Shown: positions 1 to 14,000 of the stretch, one piece after another
Numbering within the stretch: position 1 is the first letter of the stretch
Layout: every line of letters starts with the position of its first letter
Assembly: GCA_949775045.1 (NCBI GenBank)
Contig: OX459096.1
Span: forward strand, 44,362,379 to 44,426,378
Length of the DNA stretch: 64,000 nt
Direction of reading: 5' to 3'
From: Metridium senile
Taxonomy: Eukaryota > Cnidaria > Anthozoa > Actiniaria > Metridiidae
Notes under the pieces: generated by a model
Seen by the model: the letters and a program-made list of their open reading frames with translations, nothing else
Told to the model about the DNA's origin: nothing
Databases searched by the model: none
Program-made: the position numbers and the translations under genes

Positions 1-90
1 CCCTATCTCATCTACCGGCCCCTAATAATAATTAGAAAGTTAGTCTTTTCAAACCAGTAGCTATAGGAGCATTTTGTGTTGTTTAGTTAG

Positions 91-261
91 AGTGGTTTTC
101 ATTAACCCGTGAAACACACTTTAGCGTAATATGCTTTATTTCACTTTATTACACTTTCACTTTGTGTTTTATAATCATTTGTTCAATATATAGCTAACAC
201 TATTACACAGTAATACACTTTAACTAATACACTTTGTTTCACGGGTTAATGAAAACCAATC
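91..261. repeat. Short foldback repeat
   Basis: The arm near 91-118 reappears as its reverse complement near 234-261 (core TTCATTAACCCGTGAAAC), with an AT-rich loop rich in ACACTTT between. It is MITE-like, with no coding capacity. A similar hairpin lies at 33635-33865. Confidence 0.6.
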
Positions 262-319
262 TAGTATGGTTTTTGTTCTCTAAAGTTGAAATATAGTAAT
301 GTTACTTTGAATTTTGTTT

Positions 320-514
320 TGCCAAAAGACCAAACCGGCTAACTCGTTGCTATGTACGTTTTGGCCCAATTCAAATCTTTTGGGAATAAGATTATTTAAC
401 TTATGTATTTCAATCTCACGGTGGAAAATGTTTGGAACAAAACTTTTATTCACCGAGGTTTTGGGTCGAAACGTACATGACAACGCGTTAGCCGGTTTTG
501 TCTATTCTTTTGTA
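320..514. repeat. Imperfect foldback repeat
   Basis: The arms near 322-371 and 462-513 are imperfect reverse complements sharing an AAACCGGCTAAC core. Short open frames in both directions here are by-products of the palindrome. No gene is seen. Confidence 0.5.
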
Positions 515-2059
515 AATCTTTTTTGGAATAAAATGTGTACATGCAAATGATATAATATGTTGTTTTATTATTGACGATGCGTTTAAAAAGGAGCAGCTTA
601 TATTGACGAAATATGACAGTGAAATATACCAGTTTTCTCGCTAGTTTCCATTGACATGGAGCGACTCATTGAATAAATTAAGTCACGTACTCCTTGAATA
701 AATTAAGTCACTCAAAATGAGGGTCGGATCATTCACTGATACAACTGCTGCTACGGATAATATATTTATCCTGTCAAGTCCACATGCTATTGAAAATTCA
801 CCGTATGCTCTCGGCCAATCAGATTCGTGGTACTGTGTAAAATATATAGAGCATAATTCGTACGCCGACTGTGAAAAATTGAGTGAAGTGTTCGTGCCTT
901 GCCGCGACCGTGATGTTTTCTTTGCCTTGCTTTGACCGCGTTCGTGCAGAACATAAAATATCTGCTCTAATAATAGTTTAGAGTTGTTAATTAGATTGAA
1001 ATGATTTACGAAACAAACAAGTTTCTAACAGTTTTTATTTTTTATGTTTATTAAAATATTTTAACCCAACTATATAGAGGGTACTGAAGGGATAAAATAG
1101 GAGATGGGATTGGCCTTATTTTTGACTGGGAAAATGGGATTGGATGCACTGGGACTGGAAAATGGGAATGGGATTGAAAATATGAGCAAAACTGATGGGA
1201 TTATGTGATTTTTGACTGGGATTTGGTCCAAATATAAACTGGGAAATTTGATTCGGATCCCCCTTCAGGGCCCTCTATATATGTATTTAGTAGCGTTACG
1301 GAATGTATACCACTGGGTATTGCATAGTAGTGGAGGCGGGCTTAATGGTTTACAGGGTTCCCCAGGGTAATTCCGTATGCGGGAGTATATAAGGACAGTG
1401 ATATGATGCAATAATCACTTGAAGGCATCTCTCTGAAGCACTCTTGTGCTGTTAAACGTAAATTTTATAATTGAAGGCCATTTCATTCAAATCATAAAGT
1501 ATGGATTAATGAAATATTTATCCCATATGGATTCAGCCTTGTTGCCGAGCACAAGTGCCTATTAATCGGGAAGACATGCAGATTTAATAATGTACTCTTG
1601 TTTACTTTAATTGTAATATCCAGTATGTATTTATTATAGTCGGGCTAAAGGGCCCGACTCTAGGTTTCCCTTTTAGTCAATCTATGTATCTATATATCTA
1701 TCTATCTATCTGTCATGTCGCGTATAGGCCCCATGATGCTTTGGGAACAAACACAGGAAGCCCAACGTAGAATTGTTTAGCCTTCTGTTTTGATTTTATG
1801 ACTAGCCCGTCTTCACGCTCCTAGAGCGTCTAGTTCCTGTAATTTCTCTCTTCTATCAGACATGGATAAATGAGATGCCCACCAACATATTTGTTGTCCT
1901 GTAGTTATTGTGTAATGCAGTTTAGCTATTAAATGTTTTATACTCGTTCAGAAGTGAAAAGAGTATAAATTCATTTATCAACCAAGAGAAGAGCTCTAAA
2001 ATGGGTGTTCAATTTGTGTGAGCCCTTCAAGAAGTGAAGCGTTTTTTTTACAGCAGCAT
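515..2059. other. Intergenic, downstream of ACMSD
   Basis: I see no supported gene here. It holds one MITE (1076-1276), a small TCTA-type microsatellite near 1690-1715 and the presumed 3' flank of ACMSD, which is transcribed leftward. The 72-residue open frame at 717-935 has no recognisable features. Confidence 0.4.
1076..1276. mobile_element. MITE family A, copy 1
   Basis: Terminal inverted repeats begin AGAGGGT and end CCCTCT, and the copy is flanked by a 4-bp ATAT target duplication (1072-1075 and 1277-1280). The interior is built of degenerate GGGATTGG/ACTGGGA motifs. Related copies lie at 19004-19229, 40015-40210 and 48817-49200. It has no coding capacity, so it must be mobilised in trans. 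Confidence 0.8.
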
Positions 2060-5000
2060 TCAATTGTCCTCAAATCCAAAATCACTAGCTTTTAAACCAA
2101 GGAATCGTAAAGCATTTCTTGACAATAGATTATCCTGCAAAAAAAGTACAAATTACAAATTATACAAATATTGCAAACTAGAGAAAATCAAATGATAATC
2201 AACCACTTCACAGATATAAGTATGTTAGACAAAAAATAGCCTAAAGGCCTGACACACGAGGGACTCGGGCAACACGCTCCCGCCACATGCTCCCGAAGCA
2301 TAGCTCCCTCGTGTGTACCAACGATTTCACGCAAACAAAATTGTTGCGCAACAAACATTTTGCTCTCGGGTTTTGCTCACTCATATTAAACTGGTTAAAT
2401 GTGAGGGGGCAAGCTCCAGGAGCAAATCTGTTGCAGGAGCGTTTTGCAGGAGCAAGCTCCCTCGTGTGTACTGAAACTTTTCTGCCGCGCAACAACCTGT
2501 CTCCAGTTGGCCAATCAAATTGTTGGATTTAAACTAGTTCCCATGCTCCGGTCGGGTTGTTTGCATCGTTTCGCCTCCTCGTTTCCCTCGTGTGTACTGG
2601 ACTTGCAAAATGACCCAGGATTACCCAGGAGCATGTTGCGGGAGCAAGCTCCCTCGTGTGCACCGGCCTTGATAATTGTTTGCAGCGAAGGTGCAAGTTG
2701 CATGACCGAGGTTCTCTTATTTGGAGCGTAAAAAAGAGCGTTTAAACTTCATGTATCTGGCGACAATCTTTCCATTAAACTTACCCTTAGTTCGACGTCG
2801 TTATCATAAACCGATTCGATCAGTTTTCCAGGGCAATGTTCACCAAGAGGAAAAGGATAATCGCTACCAAGAAGAATATTACCCTAGAACACAAAAATCA
2901 TTGAATGAGTGCGAAATTTACAAGTACTATTGCTTCACCTATAGGAAAAGGTTTTCTTATTTTACTGAAGAAAGATCCCAATACTGATACATACAGCGAA
3001 ACTCACCAGCGAAAAATAAGCAAACAAGTAACACAATTACAAACAGAAAAATGAACAAAACTAAAGCGAAAGAGTGAAAAAATTTAACAAACAATGATAC
3101 AAACAAACAAAAGAAAGAACAATCTAACAAACAACAAACAACAAAAAAAGTAAAAGGAAACGAACGAAGAAAGCATCGGAAGTATTACAATACGTACTAT
3201 ATAGTTTAAATTTATTGCTTTACCAATATTTAGATTTACTTCTATAACCTTAATACAAGCCTACCTTGCCCATAGTGTCCACTAGAAACTTGAGCGCTTT
3301 CTCGTCGTGTACCAGAGAATCGATAAAAAACGTTCCAACATAATTTCTATGAAAGTATAACAAATATTAATCATTTGGATAATAATAATAAAACATAACT
3401 TGGAGTAGTTTATAATAAAGTAAGAAGAAAGCGACAGGTAATGCGGGACAAAAATGGTGGAAAACGAATATCTTGCGGGTTTTTTTTTTTGCTCTTTCCA
3501 AAGCTAACTTTAATATTATAGATTCCATTGTTGAGAAAGCAGTATCCTGCGAGCAGAGGTTTTCTTTTCTCGTCACTACATATAGGTAAAAGAAATAAAA
3601 CCTCTGCTCGCAGTAGTACCGAGTACCGCAGGCTATACAATTTCAGTTTCAAAATTGAGAATTTCGGCATTTTCAGTTTGAGATCTTTCAGGGTATCGAT
3701 AAAGGAAAATTCCATCGCTTTCAGCGCTTTTTATATATCGTTTAATGTTTTTATAGGTAAATTTCAGAATCATTGAAGGACGAGGGAATTCCACGTTGAA
3801 TTTCACGATAGAAATCAATATCCGCGAATCTCATACTTCAATTTAAGCTTCAAAAACCAGACGCGCGTGTTCCGCCGTTCCCACCATGGATTCAGAAACC
3901 GGATGAGAGGGTGTTCCACGCTAAATACCCTCGCATCCGGTTTCGTTCTCAGCCAATCAGCGCGCTTTAAAATAATGAAGTATGAGATTGTATGTGGTAT
4001 CATTTCATCCTCGGGAACCCAGGGGTATTCTTCTGTTGCTCGTTTCTCGCTTCCACAACATATACCCCTGGGAACGTAGTCTGTTGGAGCTTGTTCCGGA
4101 AGTCAAAATTCAAACTTATTTAACGACTTTCTTTGAATGGTTATCTTGATTTTCATTGGTCAATCAGGAAAGAGCTGAATTTTGATTTCCGGAACAAGCT
4201 CCAACAGACTACGTTCCCAGGGGTATATGTTGTGGAAGCGAGAAACGAGCGACAGAAGAATACCCCTGGGTTCCCGAGGATGGTATCATTTATGCTGTTA
4301 AAAAATCGCCGCCCTTTTGTAAAGAAACTTTCAGTGTCTTTCATGAGTGTTTATTTAAATTCTCACAATACGTCGTTATTAATCAAAAACTTTACCTTGG
4401 ATTGACGTTATTAGCCACAGCACAAAGGTCTGGTCTCACATTAAAACCATGCTCAATTCTACCCACAGTATATGGGAAAGCACCACCTCCATGAGCAAAA
4501 CACACTTTCAACTTTGGATGTCTTTCAAATACACCACCAAATATCATACTGCACATCGCTACAGTCGTCTCAGCTGGCATCCCTATAAAAAAAGAAATGA
4601 AATAACATAGCAAAATATTTTAAACTGAGAAAAAGAATTAAAAAAAATTAAAATAAAAAAAATTGAGCCTAAATCTCCCCCCCCCCCCCCCCCCCCCCCA
4701 AAAAAATGAAATAGAATATCCATAAGTTTACTTGGGAAATTCATAATAGAAAAGAGAACTGCGTGAGTGCTGTGTACAGTTATAAAATACGCGGGCCGAT
4801 TGGCAGAACACGTTAGAAGTGTTAAGAGAAGCATGATGCAAAACCATGAGCGAAGTTCGTCAAATTTATCACAGTGAAACAGGGCCTAAACCATGTTGTA
4901 AACATTGCTTGAAATCATATCCAGGGACAACGAGTTTCTACCAAAATAGCTCAGTTTTGCGAAAAGTAAACATGGAAATGTCAATTTCTTTAAACGTTTT

Positions 5001-8000
5001 TTGGGGGGCACGATGTTTAAGATATAAAAATTCTATGATGAATTACGAGAAGTTCGCACTCAATATTGCTGATATTGACATCAACACGCCGGTTTACTTG
5101 ACGATCTAAGGCGTCTAATACCTCCTAATATAATGCAATGCACAAAGTAGCGTGTTGGTTATAATTTCTACTAAACAACATGCTACTTGAAAGTACGCAG
5201 TTCTGGTCTTTCTTTTCACTTTGGTCGGACTTTGACGTGTGATATTTTGCAATCCGGAGTTTGTTCGATTGAAATAATTAACTACAGCGCACTAGTAGAC
5301 AGTCAACATTTTATGTCTCAGTAATTCGGTTCATGAACATAATTGTGAAAGATGAGATTGCAAACCAAATGTTCCATGTCAGCATAAAATTCTTTCATTC
5401 GACGTGAAAAGGAATTTTAGCATCAAAACAAACGCATGCGCAGACAAAATCTCTACATGCTAACAATGATAACTCAACAATCGTCGGTCGAGCAGTTACA
5501 CACTTCTGTCTTGGTATCAACCGCTTAGCATACCCAAGCTTCAAGAACTGACTCCTCAATTTCAAGTACAAGTTCCACAAGCTTCACAAGCTCTTCGACA
5601 ATTACCTTTAGACGGCTTAGAAAACGAAAAGGTATAGTTTGCCCTTCAGCTTTTAGCTTTTCCTTGTATAGCAATCAATCGATATGTTTATTTAGTACCA
5701 TATAGTTGATTTTACAATTAAAAAAATACATTACATTTAACAGAAATTTAGGTACAAGCTGCCTACAATAACCTGTGAGGGCTAGTCTAGGTAGGCAAGC
5801 GCTATACGTGGCTCGGTAGTGGCCGGGACAATTTAAATTCGCCTCTGTGTCTTAAAAGTGATTCCTTTTGGTCGTTTAAAGAACGTCTTATTAACAAGCA
5901 GCTTTTATTTTCGCCCACTGCTTTGTGTGATGAGTTACTTTATCCAAAAGCGTTTTCTGGGTTTTAAACCAAAAAGTATAGTTTTGATAATTTAAAGTTG
6001 TCAAGCTACAAGTTTAGCATTATAAAATAGCGGTAGTTTGCTCAGTTACAGATATTAATTCGCGGTAGTGGCCGCAGAAATAACGATAAAAAATAGCGGT
6101 TGTGGCCGCAGAAATAACGATAAAAAATAGCGGTAATGGCCGCGTAAGTAACGGAATGAAATAGCGGTAGTGGCCGCAGAAATAACGGTAAAAATAGCGG
6201 TAGCTAGTGGCCGCAGAAACAACGATGGCCAGGAAAGTTTCGGGACTTTGTGTATGAATCTGTGGGATTACTTCTGCATTGTATACTTGATTTTCTTTAT
6301 TTTAGTCCTCGGTCGGCCACATTCATTCTGTAAAATAGGTCATTTTGTTGTATTATTGTCCCAAATTAGCGATGTATTTGCATATTTTAGCCTTTGTTGT
6401 ATTTTTAACTTTTTAAAAAAATTATTTAATTTGTTCTCAGTTCATCGAGTATTATAAGAGTAGGTTTGAGGCCATATCCTACTATTTTTTATGTTCAAAT
6501 CTTTAGCTTTCGTCGGGCACCGACATCATCAGAAGATCGAGTGGAAAAGATTGTACGAAATTTGCATAGTTATGCGAGTGTAGAATAAAAGTGTCAAAGC
6601 AATAGAGTTGGTCTAGTATTCTTTCTTTTGTTATGGACGACCCTCCTATTTTATTGTCCGTTGTTCGTTATCGTCTCGTATTCTCTTGGGATTTAGCTTT
6701 TTAACATCCATAATACATTAACAGCCTTTTGTGAATCTGTTCTTGCATATCCGCCATGTTATACAGAAGGCTTGCTCAGTCTTGCGAGTATCGCAATTTG
6801 TTGCAATCTACTACATTTTGTGCTAGGTGAACTTTAGTGATGTAAGCAGAAGCGAAAAATAAAAATAGAACAACAACAAGCGTTAATTACGTTTAGCACT
6901 CCCAGAGGATGAAGTTGAACTGCCACATTTGGTAATGCTTATTACTGTGGAACTATATCTTTGCCACGTGCTAAACCGCCTAAATTGTTAATTTGTGGAT
7001 AGAAAGTCTCATCCCTTTTCCTGACTACCCCGCCTCGGATTTGCCGGGTTACTTCGTAAAGTTTCATTGGTTTTTCCCCGTTTTTTTTAAAGCTTGTGCG
7101 ATGATAATAGCGACCTTGACCACATAGTTTTCACTGAGGAATTCCCTGTAAACAAGAGGGTTTCTTGGTCTCGTATTTGTAGTTATTCTTTGTACATCTT
7201 TGTCCCCTGGTACTAAGGGCAGCTGGAAAAAAAGCCAGTCATTGTTTGTTCTGGCCTAAAAAGGATGCTATTTACCCTACCCTTCGGATGGAAAGTGAGT
7301 GCTTATAAATATCATTCTGCTGGTCTTCTCGCAACTAACTACATACGTTTATCGGGCGTTCTTTGTAGTCTAGCCAATATTTAGCCTCCGTATACGTATT
7401 GCGTATTCTTTGTGTCTGAGACCATTCAACGCATATTACAACCCTACAACATTCGCATTGCTCACAAGCCTACTATGACATTAAGACATTTATTGACTAA
7501 CGTTAAGGACAAAGACGAACCCATTAACAGACAAGGAGCTATTTACAAAATAGCTTGTTCCGACTGTAACGCTACCTACATCGGTGAGACCGGCAGAAAT
7601 TTGAACACGAGACTAACTGAACATAAACGTGCCAGGAAAAACAAAGACCCTAACAACCACATTGCGGAAAATCACAAACATACTGGCCACTCCATTAACT
7701 GGGACTCTGCCGCCTCCATTACACATTGCACCAACTATCACCAACGCCGACTACTTGAAAGCTGGTACACCGGCTTAGAACCAAAGCCACTTAACCGTTG
7801 CATAACACTACCGGCTTCCTACAATAGACTCATTAACGACTTCAAGCTTTCCGCTAACACAATGACTAACACCTACTGACCTACTGACCAATGACTAACA
7901 CCTACTACTAACACCTATACATTTTAAAACAACGGAGGAATTAAGAAAAGTTCTAAGCTGAAAGTTTAAAAATCTGGCTTTCTCAATCGATCAAACTGAA

Positions 8001-11000
8001 GAATCGTGTGATGGCGTCAGTAGCGCGCGCTCTTCAAGTCAAAATTCATTCACAAAACATCAAAATTATGTGCTTTTTTGTCATTTCCTTGCTCGTATTT
8101 GTAATTTTCGATTCAAAGAAAAGCATTATATTTAGTACTAAGCCGTTTTTGAAGAAATACAAGAATCAAGAAACCTTTTCAAAGTTTACAAAACCGGCGG
8201 TTTCCCCAACCATGGGCTATCACCCAATAGCCCATGGTTGAGTAGCCAATGAGAGCGCGCGATTTGTGATAGACCATAAGTTGTTGGATACTAAATAGAT
8301 ATATACATGCAAACGCGTGCTCTCATAAAGCACATGCCTCAACCAATCATATTATTTTATAATGATCAGTTAACTCACCTACTAACCATGGCAACCAGTA
8401 CTTTGACATTCTGCCAGAAAGTTCCATATCCCAAGGATGAACAAAGATGGCTGCTCCAAGTTCTTCTGCTGCCTGTCAAAGAACGTTAACCAGTAAACAC
8501 TTCTGTCAGCCATTTTATAAATTGGAGATCACATTGTATTATCAAGGGAGTAATAGTCGTACGCAAAAGGCTATATGCCCACATATATACTAGATAGGTC
8601 ACACCACACACCCTGGCAGCTTCCTGGCCTTCTCTCCCTGAATAGTGGTGTGGGTTCCCCAATGCAGAGTGTATGTAGTGGTTAATTGGAGAGACAGGAC
8701 CTTCAGTTAAATGTCCTTGCATAAGCCATGAAAATAAGACCTGCACATTACTTGGTGACTTTAATTTAAATCTATTAATTTTTGAAACTCATTTAGATAC
8801 TCATGAATTTATTAATATTCTTTCTTCATACTTTTATAGTCCACATATTATCAAGCCCACTAGGATAACATATCACTCAGCAACTTTAATTGATAATAGT
8901 TTTCTCAATTCACTTTCGCACCATACCATTAGTGGAAATTTAATATATGATCTTACAGATCATCTTCCAAATTTTATAATCATTAACAAATTCACTGCAC
9001 TTCCAAAAAACTTTTCTAAGATTATAAGAGATTATTCCAATTTTGACCAACATAAATTCTGTGATGATGTGAGAGCAATAGATTGGGGTAAATGTTATAA
9101 TTCTAATAATGCATCTGATCAAAGTATTCGACTTATTTTACTCAGAATTAAGTTGTGTAGTTAACTCTCACATACCACTTAAAACTTTAAGTAAGAGAAA
9201 ACTCAAACAAACATCTAAACCATGGATTACAAATGGTATCAAAAAATCAATACAAATTAAAAATAAATTTAACAAAAAATTTATCAAAACAAGGTCGACC
9301 TACTATCATCAAAAGTTCAAAATGTATAGAAATAAGCTAAATCATTTAGTCAAATTTAGTAAAAATAACTATTTTATAGGCTACTTTAATAAAAATAAAA
9401 CAAATATAAAAAATATATGGAGTGGTATTCGAAAATTAATTTCAAATAAATCGAAAGGTTGCTGTGTCCCTTCTAAACTTGTTATAGAGGGAAATGATAT
9501 TTCAGATAGCAAAGACATAGCTAATGCATTTAATAATTTCTTTACTAATGTAGGGAATAATTTAAAAAGCCTTCATGCCCTCGGCCTTCAACAAATAGTT
9601 AATGCCCCAACACGTGTTGACGCAAGACAATCTCGACCAGATGGAAATATTAACATCACAAAAACACTGATTGACCATATCTACGTATCACACTCTCAAA
9701 ACGTTCATCAGGTTCATGTATCAAACGTCTCTATAAGTGATCACTACCCAGTTTTTGTAATAAGACGAACCAATGCTACGTCACAGAAAAAGAACGCACA
9801 CTGTCATATCAAATATAGATCATTCAAGAACTTTGACCAAACTAAATTCATAGATGACTTAAAACTGGCCCCTTGGTCTATAATAGACTCTTTTGATAAT
9901 CCATCAGATGCTTTAGATACGTGGTACAGCATTTATAATAATATTGTTGATAGTCATCTTCCAATACGTGAAAAAAGAGTTAAATCAGTAGCATTGCCTC
10001 AGTGGCTAACCAAAGATATCTTAACAAGTATTAGGACTAGAAATAATCTTAAGAAGTCAGCTAGGAATTCTGAACAATGGAGTGAATATAAGAGTTTTAG
10101 GAACCAGGTAACTTTCAATATCAGGTTAGCAAAAAGGAATTTCTACTCCCATCAAATTGAAGATAACAAAGAAAACACCCACAAGCTATGGCAAGTACTA
10201 AAACGAGCAGCAAACATGGGGTCCAAAGCTGTCCTTCCTTCAAATATAACTCAAAATGGTGAGTCTCTTACTGACCAAAATGATATTGCCAATGCATTTA
10301 ACTATCACTTTTCCAACATTGCAAACAAGGTTCTCAATGAATCTGGGACCCAGCACTCAGACACCCAATCTGAACCTACTACTATAGTAGATCAATTTCT
10401 AAGTAAACAATCGCAACATGTCTCCTCTCTCTCCTTTGTACCGGCTATGACTGAAACATTTCTGTCTGAACAAATCAATAGCTTCCCTGACAACAAAGCT
10501 AAAGGGGTCGACTCAATCAACACCAAATTGTTGAAGATGGCATGTTCATATATTTCCCCCTCTTTGATCTATATATACAACTTCTCTATTTCATCTGGAA
10601 AATTTCCAAAACAATGGAAAACTAGTAAGATCACCCCAGTTCACAAGTCAGGACCCAAGCGTGATGTGGATAATTATCGCCCCATCTCTGTGTTATCGTC
10701 ACTTTCTAAAATTCTGGAACGTCACTTTAGTATACATCTACTTAATTATCTCCAGGACAACAACCTGCTAAGTGCATTTCAGTTTGGCTCTCGCCCTTTA
10801 TATTCATTCTCCTAACTCTAACTGATAATTGGCTAGAGGCTATGGACAAAGGCCAACTAACTGGAGTCTTACTAATAGACTTCCGCAAAGCGTTTGATCT
10901 TGTCAATCATGACATCCTCTTGGGGAAGCTATCATCTTATGGTGTCAAAGGGCCTGCCTACCAATGGTTTTCCTCGTACTTATCAGACAGATCACAGCTT

Positions 11001-14000
11001 GTCTCTATTGGTTCTTTTAAATCAGACACCTTACCTATGCTTAATGGTGTGCCTCAAGGGTCATGCCTAGGCCCACTGCTTTTTCTTGTTTATGTAAATG
11101 ACATTCCTTTTTCTAATACATCTTGCAATACACACTTATACGTTGACGACACCACTCTATCTTGTTCCTCACCAAGTGTTACTGACATAAACTTATCTCT
11201 ACAATCAGGTGCTAACCTATTGAGCCAATGGGCTACTAATAATAAGATGGTAATTCATCCTGATAAGTCCAAGTCTTTGCTAATTGGCACTCAAAGGAAA
11301 TTAGCCTCCCTCTCTGAACCACTTAACATTTCAATAAATGGAATCAACATCAAGCAATCAAATAGTGAAAAGCTCTTAGGCGTCTTTATTGATTCCTCTT
11401 TGTCATGGGACGAACACATTTCTAACGCTATTAAGAAGTTCAATACTAAGCTTGAAATGTTAAGAAGAGCTAAACCATACCTGTCCCCCAGACACATCTT
11501 ACTTCTGTATAACACTATAGCCAAACCAACATTAGAATATTGTTGCTCTGTCTGGGGAAATTGCTCTTCTGAACTTCTCCAACATCTGCTTCTTGCTCAA
11601 AAGCGTGCTGTTAGGTTGTTACTTAACTCTGACTTTTCGACTCCCTCTATCAACCTTTTCCAAAAACTTGGGGTGTGCCCTATTTCTGACATTATTCGTG
11701 TGAGGCTTGCCAACCTTGTCTTTAAATGTCTAAACGGACTTGCTCCTAACTCTTTAGCAAGTAAGATAAGCCGCCCACACCATAAATACACTACTAGGCA
11801 GGTCTCAAAATATAATCTAACCATCCCAAAGGCCAAAACTAATTCAGGAAAACGTCGCTTCTCCTTTCTTGCACCTTCCATATGGAATGACCTACCCTCT
11901 GAAACCCACAAGATCGAAACTGTTAGTGCTTTCAACAGAAAATGTAAATATTACTCTAAATCTAAGTTAAAATCAGCAGTAGAGCTAAATACAGCCAGAC
12001 TGTACTGATAAAGTCATTCAATTTTATCTGTAAAAATATATAATTAGTAAATTAGTTGAAAATCCAATTGTAAATATTAATTAATAAATAGAAATATATA
12101 ATAAGATTAATTATTAGATTATTAGATATACCTATAGTTTAGTTAATTCAATTGTATAGGTAGATCAAAATCAGCATACATGTAAATATTTTAATGGGCC
12201 AGATTGGAAAAAAGCACGACTTTATTTGAAACCCAATAAAGATTTATTATTATTATTATTATTTAGCTCAAGAAATACCGTCAGCTAATGAATCTCCAAT
12301 ATCTTTCATGAGTAACTTCCACTCTAACAGTTTTTATATCAGAGAAGTCACAACAGAAGAAGTATCTGAGGAAATACATAAATTAAACTCTGCTAAATCA
12401 ACTGGACCATATAGCATTCCAATTAAAATTCTGACTATAATTAAAGATTTGATTTCTTCTCAACTACAAAGAATTTTTAATCTCTGTTTTGAAAGTGGGA
12501 TTGTCCCTGATAAATTTAAATTAGCTAATGTCATACCAATCCATAAAAAAGGGTCTGAGCTTTGTGTAGAAAACTATAGACCAATATCTCTATTATCAGT
12601 ATTTAACAAATTACTAGAAAAACTTATGTTCTCTAGGCTAATGAGTTTCATTAATGATAACAATATAATTACTATTTACTCGGGCTACCTGTGGTAGCTC
12701 GAGTCTAAAAATGCAAACGGTTCTTCGTCGTCGTCGTCGTCGTATTCTTTGTCGTGGTCCTCAAATTGGAGGGTCAGGTCCCAGGCGTTCCTAGTAGTGC
12801 ATTACAGCGCATGGGCAACGATCGCTGACCGAAAGTTAATACGAACGAATAAATATCGATTGAAATGAAAACTTGTTTTTAGTTTTGATGTGATTGATGA
12901 GACTGACGATGATTATGACGAATTAATTGTTCGATCGAATAACGACTCTCGTTTACTCGTTTAATTCTGATCCCGCAGAAAGTAATGGCTATATGTTTTG
13001 GACTGATGATCGACAAGACATTACCTCAAATTGTTAGTTGCTGTACTACAGGGTTGACTCCCGAAATATAGCTTGCTATTTTCTTTTTTATAAAGACGAG
13101 GATATCTTGGCCGGAATGATCCGCCGTTAGCGAAGTCCTTTCTAGCACAAAACAGAAGATGTGCCACGCCAGCAGAATTGCATTCGCTTCGGTATATTAT
13201 CAAGCACTTTCAAACAGAAATCTTGAGTTTATATTGATTAATGTGCTATTTTTGTTTTTCATAATGTCAGAGAACGTGACTTCCTTCACGAAGCCTACAA
13301 AGCGAACACCGTCAACACGACATAAAAACATTCAGATCGGCCTGTCTGAAAACCACTCTCAACAGCCCAAATCGCCTCAAAAATTACACAAATTGCTTAA
13401 ATAACTATCTATCTTTCTTGTTCTGACGTTCAATTTTCAAGAACAACTTCAAGTTTTCGAAGCATTCAAGTTTTCGAACTCGATATCCATTATCGCATAC
13501 TCAAATCTTCGTAGCGGCGCTTTGGGGGGAGGGGACGGGATGAAATGTCAACACTTTGTAACACAGGCATCCCGGTACATAGAAATATATGTCGAGCAGA
13601 TTCATACAGCCCAAAATCCATCTTTATTTTCGTGACGTTTATTTCTCAAAAGGTTAATCTTGATAATAATGTTTCTGAGATTTAGTTTTTATTTTCTCAA
13701 TAAAAACATTATGAAATTTGGGATAAGGACATTTCTCATTAAAATAACCTAAAATTAGTCATAAATGATTTACGTGCATATGTTTATTTTTGTGCACATT
13801 TTAAACATTTTGTAAACATTAATCAACCAATTTAGTTCCTCCTCACCCTCGGGACTTTCCAAAGTAGCCGGGTTGGCCGCAGAAAAGAGGATAGAATAGG
13901 TATATAGGAATAGATTTGGAGCTTTTTATTCTGACCGCCTAATAGAGGATGACCACTTAATGGGTGACCGCTTAATAGAGGTACCACTGTATATGTATTG

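Noticed and set aside
9109..10815. 568-codon open frame as a host gene
   Set aside because: It begins in LINE A linker sequence and passes into LINE B endonuclease and RT, so it is a chimera produced by nested insertion.
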